Positions 1 through 5,195 of a stretch of 6,950 nt of DNA are shown here, piece after piece (position 1 is the stretch's first letter; every line of letters starts with the position of its first letter). The position numbers and the translations under genes were made by a program. Where the stretch lies: assembly GCA_958435885.1 (NCBI GenBank), contig CAUBHZ010000098.1, forward strand, positions 1 to 6,950, in the 5' to 3' direction. The notes under the pieces were generated by a model. That model ran no database searches. It was not told where the DNA came from and saw nothing but the letters and a program-made list of their open reading frames with translations. The stretch comes from an uncultured Intestinimonas sp. Its GTDB lineage: Bacteria; Bacillota_A; Clostridia; Oscillospirales; Oscillospiraceae.

Positions 1-910
1 GCTGCGGGGCATCTCCTTCGACATCAACGAGAACGAGACCGTGTGCATGGTGGGCGAGTCTGGCTGCGGCAAGAGCGTCACCACCCTGTCCATCATGGAC
101 CTGCTGCCCAACAACGGCCGGGTGGTGTCGGGCAGCATCAAGCTCAACGGCCAGGAGCTCACCACCCTCTCCTCCAAGGAGCGCAACGCCCTCCGGGGCA
201 AGCAGATGGGCATGATCTTCCAGGAGCCCATGACCGCCCTCAACCCCCTGCTGACCATCGGCCGGCAGCTCACCGAGGGCCTGCGCCTCCACAAGGGCCT
301 CAGCAAGGAGGAGGCCTGGAAGGTGGCCGTCACCTACCTGGAGAAGGTGGGCATCGCCAACCCGGAGGACCGGATGAAGCAGTACCCCTTCCAGCTCTCC
401 GGCGGCCTGCGCCAGCGTATCATGATCGCCATGGTCATGGCGGTGGAGCCCAGCCTGCTCATCGCCGACGAGCCCACCACCGCCCTGGACGTGACCATCC
501 AGAAGCAGGTGCTGGTGCTCCTCAACAAGCTCAAGAAGGACGTGAGCACCGGCGTCCTCTTCATCACCCACGACCTGGGCGTGGTGGCCGAGATCGCCGA
601 CCGGGTCATCATCCTCTACTCCGGCCGGAAGGTGGAGGAGGGCAGCATCGAGACCATCTTCGCCAAGCCCCTCCACCCCTACACCGTGGGCCTCATGAAG
701 GCGGTGCCCAACGTGGACGAGGATGACTTCGACATCCAGCCCATCCCCGGCACCTTCCCCAACATCACCGAGGACATCGGCGGCTGCCGGTTCCACCCCC
801 GCTGCCCCTACGCCACCGAGCGGTGCCGGACGGAGGTCCCCGCCGAGCTGGAGATCGAGCCCGGCCATCTGGTATGCTGCCACAAAGTGGAGGAGGAGCA
901 CAGGAAATGA
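1..910 (+). CDS. Dipeptide/oligopeptide ABC transporter ATP-binding protein, DppD/OppD type (5' partial)
   Basis: One of two cytoplasmic ATPases that would power a peptide-type ABC importer. The reading frame is open from base 2, and 302 residues are visible. Family members are usually about 325-335 residues, so roughly 25 N-terminal residues lie outside the window; the GTG at 41 is internal (it encodes the Val before CMVGESG), not the start. Visible motifs in order are Walker A GESGCGKS (53-76), the Q-loop in MIFQEPMTALNP, the ABC signature LSGGLRQR (from 395), Walker B with catalytic Glu in LLIADEPTTALD (Asp codon 467, Glu codon 470), and the switch histidine in FITHDLGVV. The C-terminal oligopeptide/dipeptide extension is present (HPYT, then GCRFHPRCPY). 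Its cysteines, codons 785, 803, 824 and 875/878, match the pattern that binds a [4Fe-4S] cluster in some DppD/OppD proteins; cluster binding is inferred. Its stop overlaps the next start as ATGA, indicating translational coupling. The ligand is unknown. Confidence 0.95.
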   Translation, partial: LRGISFDINENETVCMVGESGCGKSVTTLSIMDLLPNNGRVVSGSIKLNGQELTTLSSKERNALRGKQMGMIFQEPMTALNPLLTIGRQLTEGLRLHKGLSKEEAWKVAVTYLEKVGIANPEDRMKQYPFQLSGGLRQRIMIAMVMAVEPSLLIADEPTTALDVTIQKQVLVLLNKLKKDVSTGVLFITHDLGVVAEIADRVIILYSGRKVEEGSIETIFAKPLHPYTVGLMKAVPNVDEDDFDIQPIPGTFPNITEDIGGCRFHPRCPYATERCRTEVPAELEIEPGHLVCCHKVEEEHRK

Positions 911-2484
911 GTGACGAGAGAAAGGTGCTTCTGGAGCTCAAGAAGCTGAAAAAATACTTCCCCGTCCGCCGGGGCGTGAGCATCAAGGCCCTGGAGGACG
1001 TGTCCTTCTCCATCTACGAAGGGGAGAAGTTCGGCGTGGTGGGCGAGTCCGGCTGCGGCAAGTCCACCCTGGGGCGGGTCATCCTCCAGCTCTACCCCCA
1101 GACCAGCGGCGCGTGCATCTACCACGGCCGCACCCGGGACGAGATGTGCCCCAAATACCTGGCCAAAGAGGTGGCCAAGCTGCCCGAGTACCAGAAGAAG
1201 GCCGAGGAGTTCTATCAGAAGTCCCTGGAGGTGGACAAGAAGGCGGAGGTCCTGAAAAAGGAGATCGACGCCCTCTCCGCCCTGGGCTCCAACAAGGAGG
1301 TCAAGAAGGAGGCCGCCCTCCAGAAGAAGCTCAGCGCCCTGGAGTTCAAGTCCAAGGAGCTGAAGAAGGACGCCTCCCGGCAGCTGCGTGAGGGCTCCCG
1401 CACCGTGGGCTCCCTCATCCTCTGCAAGGACCTGCCCGCCGTCCAGGCCCTCTTCGACAAGGCCCAGAAGGAGACCGCCCAGGCCGCCGAGTCCATCCGG
1501 AAGTTCCGCGACCTGGAGAAGCAGTACGAGGAGGCCCGGGTGGCCGGCAAGGCTGACCCCGCCCTCCAAGAGAAGATGGAGGCCGCCCGCAGGGAGGCCC
1601 AGGGCCACGTGGAGGCCGCCAAGGGCTTCCGGGTGAAGGCCTGGCAGGACTACCACGGCAAGGACATCCTGCCCATCACCGAGCGCACCCTGGACCCCGC
1701 CTACCAGGCCAAGCTGGACGGCAACTACGAGACCGGCATCAACCTGGGCAAGCTCACCAAGGAAGAGATGCGGGACATGCGCCGGGAGATGCAGATGATC
1801 TTCCAGGACCCCGCCGCCAGCCTGGACCCCCGCCAGTCCATCGGCAAGTCCATCGAAGAGGTCTACGTCATCAACACCGACTACCCCGCCGACGTGCGGA
1901 AGGAAAAGACCATGGAGCTGCTGGAAAAGGTGGGCCTGAAGCGGGAGCACTACTACTCCTATCCCCACGCCCTCTCCGGCGGCCAGAAGCAGCGTGTGGG
2001 CATCGCCCGCGCCATCGCCCTGGACACCAAGTTCGTGGTGCTGGACGAGTCCGTCTCCGCCCTGGACGTGTCCGTCCAGGCCCAGATCCTCCAGCTCCTC
2101 AACGAGCTCAGCGAGGAGAAGCACCTCACCTACTTCTTCATCACCCATGACCTGGGCGTGGTCAAGCACTTCTGCGACCGCATCGTGGTCATGTACCTGG
2201 GCAACGTCTGCGAGCTGGCCGAGAGCAAAGAGCTCTTCCATAACCCCCTCCACCCCTATACCGACTCCCTGCTGGCCGCCGTGCCCCGGCTGAAGCTCGG
2301 CCAGGAGCACTCCACCGAGTCGGTGCTGGAGGGCGATGTGCCCAGCGCCATGAATCCCCCCAAGGGCTGCCCCTTCCACACCCGCTGCTCCAAGTGCATG
2401 GACATCTGCACCAAGGAGAAGCCCCCCATCGTGGAGCAGGAGCCCGGCCATTTCGTGGCCTGCCACCTCTACGACGAGAAATAA
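907..2484 (+). CDS. Dipeptide/oligopeptide ABC transporter ATP-binding protein, DppF/OppF type, with a ~200-residue insertion
   Basis: Second ATPase of the peptide importer, 525 residues against about 310-340 for ordinary DppF/OppF proteins. The ATG at 907 was chosen because it forms an ATGA overlap with the upstream stop and has AGGAGG at 891-896, ten bases away; an in-frame extension back to 823 would run deep into the upstream gene. Motifs are Walker A G46ESGCGKST54, Q-loop Gln300 (MQMIFQDP), signature LSGGQKQR from residue 356, Walker B Asp380 and catalytic Glu381 (VVLDESVSALD) and switch His414. All are intact, so the protein should hydrolyse ATP. Walker A Lys and the Q-loop Gln are normally about 40-50 residues apart but are 248 apart here. 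The extra stretch, about residues 75-280, is rich in Lys, Glu and Ala, looks helical and coiled-coil-like, and lacks recognisable catalytic motifs. The C-terminal extension carries Cys488, 494, 497, 501 and 519, a possible Fe-S or metal site. The transport partners lie upstream, outside the window. Confidence 0.95.
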   Translation: MSDERKVLLELKKLKKYFPVRRGVSIKALEDVSFSIYEGEKFGVVGESGCGKSTLGRVILQLYPQTSGACIYHGRTRDEMCPKYLAKEVAKLPEYQKKAEEFYQKSLEVDKKAEVLKKEIDALSALGSNKEVKKEAALQKKLSALEFKSKELKKDASRQLREGSRTVGSLILCKDLPAVQALFDKAQKETAQAAESIRKFRDLEKQYEEARVAGKADPALQEKMEAARREAQGHVEAAKGFRVKAWQDYHGKDILPITERTLDPAYQAKLDGNYETGINLGKLTKEEMRDMRREMQMIFQDPAASLDPRQSIGKSIEEVYVINTDYPADVRKEKTMELLEKVGLKREHYYSYPHALSGGQKQRVGIARAIALDTKFVVLDESVSALDVSVQAQILQLLNELSEEKHLTYFFITHDLGVVKHFCDRIVVMYLGNVCELAESKELFHNPLHPYTDSLLAAVPRLKLGQEHSTESVLEGDVPSAMNPPKGCPFHTRCSKCMDICTKEKPPIVEQEPGHFVACHLYDEK

Positions 2485-2494
2485 GGACCTTTTT

Positions 2495-2527
2495 CATTTC
2501 CTGGGGCGCTTTGCGCCCCAGGAAATG
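2495..2527 (+). other. Perfect intercistronic hairpin without a U-tract
   Basis: Between the DppF-type gene and the gamma-glutamyltransferase gene lies a perfect 15-bp inverted repeat: CATTTCCTGGGGCGC at 2495-2509, a TTT loop, and its exact complement at 2513-2527. The T-run (2490-2494) comes before the stem rather than after it, and the plus-strand sequence after the stem is GTGCGTTATTC. It therefore does not fit an intrinsic terminator on the plus strand, and there is no T-run after it on the minus strand either. In the transcript it could stabilise the upstream mRNA end, set the level of the downstream gene, or be a copy of a dispersed palindromic repeat. The structure is seen directly; the role is inferred. 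Confidence 0.8.
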
Positions 2528-2560
2528 GTGCGTTATTCAGAAAAATAAGGAGGCCGACCT

Positions 2561-4189
2561 ATGTATACGCCCTTCGATCCCGTCTACCAGCCCTATCCCT
2601 CCCAGCGCTACCCCCTCTACGCCCGGGGTGGCATGGTGAACTGCTCCAGTCCCCAGGCCGCCGCCGCCGGTCTGGAGGCCCTCCGGAATGGGGGCAACGC
2701 CATGGACGCCGCCGTGGCCGCCGCCGCCGCCCTCACCGTGGTGGAGCCCTCCGCCAACGGCATCGGCTCCGACGCCTTCGCCCTGGTGTGGTCGGCCAAG
2801 GACCAGAAGCTCTACGGTCTCAACTCCAGCGGTCCCGCCCCCATGGCGGCCTCCATCGAGAAGCTGCTGGCCGACGGCAGCGATGAAAACGGCAAGATGC
2901 CCACCTACGGCTGGACCCCCGTGACGGTGCCCGGCGCCCCCAAGGCCTGGGCCGAGCTGACGAAGCGCTTCGGCCGGCGGACCCTGGCCCAGAACGTGGC
3001 GCCCGCCGTCCGCTACGCCCGGGAGGGCTACCCCTGCTCCCCCAACCTGGCCGTCATGTGGAAGCGGGCCTTTGAGAAGTACCAAAAGACCTGCACCGGC
3101 CCCGTCTTTGACGAGTGGTACAGGACCTTCACCCCCGAGGGCAAGCCCTACGAGGCGGGGGATCTGATCCGCCTGCCCAACCACGCCGACACCCTGGAGG
3201 CCATCGGTGAGACCGACGCCGCCGCCTTCTACACCGGGGAGATCGCCAGGAAGATCGACGCCGACAGCAAGCAGTTCGGCGGCTACCTGCGCTACGAGGA
3301 CCTGGCCGCCTATGAGCCCAAGTGGGTGGAGCCCATCCGGGTGGACTACCACGGCTACCAGGTCTGCGAGATCCCCCCCAACGGCCAGGGCATCGTGGCC
3401 CTCATGGCCCTCAACATCCTCAAGGAGTTCGACTTCCCCGAGAAGGAGAACGTCCTCACCTACCACCGCCAGCTGGAGGCCATGAAGATGGCCTTCGCCG
3501 ACGCCTTCCACTATGTCACCGACCCCGACCACATGGAGCTGGACTACCACCGGCTCCTGGACCCCGACTACGGCGCCCAGCGGGCTGCCGAGATCGGGGA
3601 GACCGCCCAGGTCTACACCCACTCCATCCCTCCCAAGAGCGGCACCGTCTACCTCTGCTGCGCCGACGGCGAGGGCAACATGGTCTCCTACATCCAGTCC
3701 AACTACATGGGCTTCGGCTCCGGCGTGGTGGTCACCGGCACCGGCGTCTCCCTCCAGAACCGTGGCCACGACTTCTCCCTGGACCCCAAGGACGCCAACG
3801 CCCTCCAGCCCGGCAAGCGGAGCTACCACACCATCATCCCCGGCTTCCTCATGAAGGACGGCAGGGCGGTGGGTCCCTTCGGCGTCATGGGCGGCTACAT
3901 GCAGCCCCAGGGCCACGTCCAGGTGGTCATGAACTACGTGGACTTCCACCTGGACCCCCAGCAGGCTCTGGACGCCCCCCGCTGGCAGTGGATGCGGGAC
4001 AACACCGTCACCGTGGAGACCCGCTTCTCCATGGAGATGGCCCGCAAGCTCCAGCGCCTGGGCCACGACATCCGGGCCGATCTCTCCACCCCCAGCTTCG
4101 GCCGGGGACAGATGATCGTCCGGCTGGACAACGGCGTGCTGGTGGGCGGCACCGAGTCCCGCACCGACAGCAACATCGCCTGCTACTAA
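2561..4189 (+). CDS. Gamma-glutamyltransferase family protein, cytoplasmic YwrD-like
   Basis: An N-terminal-nucleophile hydrolase of the gamma-glutamyltranspeptidase family, whose members cleave the gamma-glutamyl bond of glutathione and related compounds and transfer the glutamyl group to water or an amine. The ATG at 2561 has AAGGAGG at 2547-2553, seven bases away. The 542 residues match family length. There is no signal peptide, unlike the periplasmic E. coli enzyme, so a cytoplasmic location is likely. Predicted self-cleavage is before Thr362 (SGTVYLCCADGEGNMVS), giving subunits of 361 and 181 residues. Gly444-Gly445 (VMGGYM) fit the oxyanion glycines, and Asp404 (GHDFS) fits the glutamate-amino-binding aspartate (E. 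coli Asp433). The arginine of the E. coli FREMAP motif (Arg114) is absent; the equivalent segment reads GLNSSGPAP, a variant resembling that of YwrD-type proteins. Substrate choice is therefore uncertain. It probably shares a transcript with the ATPases, 76 bases upstream, which suggests processing of imported gamma-glutamyl peptides; that link is inferred. Confidence 0.9.
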   Translation: MYTPFDPVYQPYPSQRYPLYARGGMVNCSSPQAAAAGLEALRNGGNAMDAAVAAAAALTVVEPSANGIGSDAFALVWSAKDQKLYGLNSSGPAPMAASIEKLLADGSDENGKMPTYGWTPVTVPGAPKAWAELTKRFGRRTLAQNVAPAVRYAREGYPCSPNLAVMWKRAFEKYQKTCTGPVFDEWYRTFTPEGKPYEAGDLIRLPNHADTLEAIGETDAAAFYTGEIARKIDADSKQFGGYLRYEDLAAYEPKWVEPIRVDYHGYQVCEIPPNGQGIVALMALNILKEFDFPEKENVLTYHRQLEAMKMAFADAFHYVTDPDHMELDYHRLLDPDYGAQRAAEIGETAQVYTHSIPPKSGTVYLCCADGEGNMVSYIQSNYMGFGSGVVVTGTGVSLQNRGHDFSLDPKDANALQPGKRSYHTIIPGFLMKDGRAVGPFGVMGGYMQPQGHVQVVMNYVDFHLDPQQALDAPRWQWMRDNTVTVETRFSMEMARKLQRLGHDIRADLSTPSFGRGQMIVRLDNGVLVGGTESRTDSNIACY

Positions 4190-4196
4190 AGGACAC

Positions 4197-4230
4197 AAAA
4201 AAGCCTGCACCGTATGGTGCAGGCTTTTTT
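4197..4230. terminator. Bidirectional intrinsic terminator between convergent genes
   Basis: The arms AAAAAAGCCTGCACC (4197-4211) and GGTGCAGGCTTTTTT (4216-4230) are perfectly complementary around a GTAT loop. The GC-rich core plus six Ts on the plus strand and six As on the other side gives a U-tract in both directions. It begins seven bases after the gamma-glutamyltransferase stop and shares base 4230 with the stop codon of the minus-strand gene, so one short element serves both. Confidence 0.93.
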
Positions 4231-4619
4231 CATGTCTTTTCGTCGAAGGAGACGCCGCAGTTGCGGCAGGTGATGGTGACCTTTCCCTTGCCCCGGGGGA
4301 CCCGGAGCTGCTGTCCGCAGTTGGGGCACTTAAAATAGCGGTGCTCCTTGTCCCGGTGGATGGTGCGCTGGAGCTTGATCCAGCGGATGGCCGGTCCCGC
4401 CACGGTGAGGAACTTGGCGTTCTCGGCCCGGCGGCGGGCGTAGTTCCGGGAGAGGACCCGGAAGAGCACCGCCAGGATGCACAGGAGATAGAGGATATAG
4501 AGAGGGGAGGCGTCCAGGAACAGGTCCAAAAGATAGAGGATCAGAGCAACTCCGGTGAGAAAGAAGTTGAGCTGATCCCAGCCGTACCGGCCATACAGGA
4601 GCCGCTGTATGAAGTTCAT
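4230..4619 (-). CDS. Small two-helix membrane protein with C-terminal zinc ribbon, function unknown
   Basis: A 129-residue protein with no assigned function. The start is ATG at 4619-4617 because AAGGAGG (minus strand, 4634-4628) sits eight bases upstream; an in-frame ATG at 4652 would add 11 residues but lies upstream of that site. Two hydrophobic helices, about residues 16-34 and 39-57, are separated by a very short turn, so both ends are probably on the cytoplasmic side. A basic stretch follows (RNYARRRAENAKF, from residue 58), then a linker, then a zinc ribbon with Cys98, Cys101, Cys118 and Cys121 (CPNC...CRNC). The RVPRGKGK segment between the Cys pairs is basic. Proteins of this shape (YGRYG N-terminus, two helices, FKCPNCGQ.LRVPRGKG) are common in Clostridia as uncharacterised zinc-ribbon proteins. 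It is a single-gene unit with its own promoter and a terminator shared with the convergent gene. A role in nucleic acid or protein binding at the membrane is only a guess. Confidence 0.85.
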   Translation of the reverse strand: MNFIQRLLYGRYGWDQLNFFLTGVALILYLLDLFLDASPLYILYLLCILAVLFRVLSRNYARRRAENAKFLTVAGPAIRWIKLQRTIHRDKEHRYFKCPNCGQQLRVPRGKGKVTITCRNCGVSFDEKT

Positions 4620-4672
4620 GGCCGGGGCCTCCTTCCTTGCAGGTGCGCACAAGTCTTGATTTTCATGTATTT

Positions 4673-4701
4673 ATCATAGCCGTAGGATGTGTACTCGTCA
4701 A
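4673..4701 (-). promoter_or_regulatory. Sigma-A promoter of the membrane zinc-ribbon gene
   Basis: On the minus strand, TTGACG (4701-4696) and TATGAT (4678-4673) are separated by exactly 17 bases. Each box differs from the vegetative consensus (TTGACA, TATAAT) at one position. Transcription should start near 4666, giving a leader of about 45 bases before the ATG at 4619. Nothing in the leader suggests a riboswitch. Confidence 0.85.
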
Positions 4702-4739
4702 GAAAGCAAACGTAAACAAAGTGTGAATTGTACCGTGGA

Positions 4740-4794
4740 CACCGGAAAACCGCAGGGATGGCCTGCCTGTGAGGTATTCCGGTGCCGCTTTTTT
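4740..4794 (+). terminator. Orphan terminator-like hairpin with T6 tail
   Basis: CACCGGAA (4740-4747) pairs with TTCCGGTG (4777-4784). The stem continues inside with ACC/GGT (4749-4751 with 4773-4775) after an A-A mismatch, and with GCAGG/CCTGC (4752-4756 with 4762-4766), leaving a six-base bulge. Four bases after the outer stem is TTTTTT (4789-4794). This fits an intrinsic terminator on the plus strand, with a longer than usual gap before the T-run. No plus-strand gene precedes it after the terminator at 4197-4230, so the transcript it would end is unknown. It may insulate the downstream sigma-54 unit or end a small RNA. Confidence 0.5.
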
Positions 4795-4959
4795 GGTATG
4801 ACCACTTTTGGAGACAAGCCCGGTCCGGGGCGGCGGAGAGGAGTGGGGCAAGGGAGGAAAAAGTGTGACATGGCCCTCCCAAAAGCCGGGAAATCCATGG
4901 AGCGGAAAGGGATATGCCAAAAAAACCGAACAAAATCGCGCCGGAGGTAAAAGAGAAAA

Positions 4960-4996
4960 TGTCTCTGACTGGAGACAATTTCTCTGATTGGAGACA
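4960..4996. promoter_or_regulatory. Tandem 18-bp dyads, candidate enhancer sites for a sigma-54 activator
   Basis: Site 1, 4960-4977, is TGTCTCTGACTGGAGACA, a perfect 6-bp inverted repeat around six bases. Site 2, 4979-4996, is TTTCTCTGATTGGAGACA, identical except at two positions. Their centres are 19 bp apart, close to two helical turns, so two dimers would sit on nearly the same face. They lie about 150 and 130 bp upstream of the predicted sigma-54 start, the usual range for enhancer-binding activators. The repeat and dyad structure are seen directly; the activator, not encoded in this window, is inferred. Confidence 0.75.
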
Positions 4997-5091
4997 GAAA
5001 GATGTGGAAAAGAAACCATAGAAAAGAAAAAATAGTGGGGAAATACCGCCAAAATACGACAAAAGACGCCATTTTGACCAGAAAAGAAATT

Positions 5092-5106
5092 TGGCACCGC
5101 CTTTGC
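5092..5106 (+). promoter_or_regulatory. Sigma-54 (RpoN) promoter of the crotonase-permease unit
   Basis: TGGCACCGCCTTTGC matches the sigma-54 core TGGCAC-N5-TTGC exactly, preceded by the favoured T and followed by T. The invariant GG (5093-5094) and GC (5105-5106) are separated by the required ten bases. With the C of GC at -12, transcription would begin at about 5118. No acceptable sigma-A -10 box is spaced correctly from nearby TTGACC or TTGGCA. Such promoters need an ATP-driven activator bound upstream, and the dyads at 4960-4996 are well placed for it. Confidence 0.85.
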
Positions 5107-5117
5107 TTTATTATCAG

Positions 5118-5195
5118 GCGGACAGCACACCGGGCGGCGTTGCCGGCACGGCGCCTGACGGTGCGGCCCATCGAGAAACAAAGGAGGTCTTTCTT
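5118..5195 (+). promoter_or_regulatory. 5' leader of the crotonase mRNA with a start-deciding ribosome binding site
   Basis: The predicted leader is about 78 bases long and GC-rich in its first 45, with only short possible stems, none convincing as a riboswitch or attenuator. It ends with AAGGAGG at 5181-5187, followed by GT, eight bases before TTG at 5196. This site decides in favour of the TTG start. The ATG at 5220 has only GAAGG two bases away, too close to work well. Confidence 0.7.

Larger units (their letters stand above)
4702..5090. other. Non-coding control region of relatively low GC content
   Basis: About 390 bases lie between the minus-strand promoter and the sigma-54 promoter core. 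The stretch is clearly richer in A than the genes on either side, most of all at 5000-5090. Open frames here on both strands lack good ribosome binding sites and family resemblance, so I call no gene. Contents from left to right are a terminator-like hairpin (4740-4794), a possible isolated half-site GGAGACA (4810-4816), and the tandem dyads at 4960-4996. I see nothing specific in 4820-4940. Confidence 0.6.

Noticed and set aside
808..2466. A 552-codon open frame on the minus strand opposite the DppF-type gene.
   Set aside because: It is a by-product of G/C-rich third positions on the plus strand. Its translation is low-complexity (Leu, Gly, Val, His rich) and the plus-strand frame has all ATPase motifs.
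2537..4210. A 557-codon open frame on the minus strand opposite the gamma-glutamyltransferase gene.
   Set aside because: Same composition effect, with low-complexity Gly/Val/His-rich translation. It also runs through the terminator stem at 4197-4210, and the plus strand encodes a recognisable enzyme.
3322..4338. A 338-codon plus-strand frame overlapping the end of the gamma-glutamyltransferase gene.
   Set aside because: It is an out-of-frame Pro/Arg/Gly/His-rich translation with no family resemblance, and it crosses the bidirectional terminator.
4687..4950. An 87-codon plus-strand frame in the intergenic region.
   Set aside because: No ribosome binding site, a very basic non-descript translation, and it runs through the terminator-like hairpin at 4740-4794.
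4959..5021. A 20-codon frame (ATG at 4959) with GGAGG 11 bases upstream, considered as a leader peptide.
   Set aside because: It lies upstream of the sigma-54 start, has loose spacing, and largely consists of the tandem dyads, which explain the sequence better.
5091..5195. Extending the crotonase upstream to TTG at 5091.
   Set aside because: That TTG is part of the sigma-54 -24 element, so it would not be in the transcript; the added residues resemble nothing in the family.
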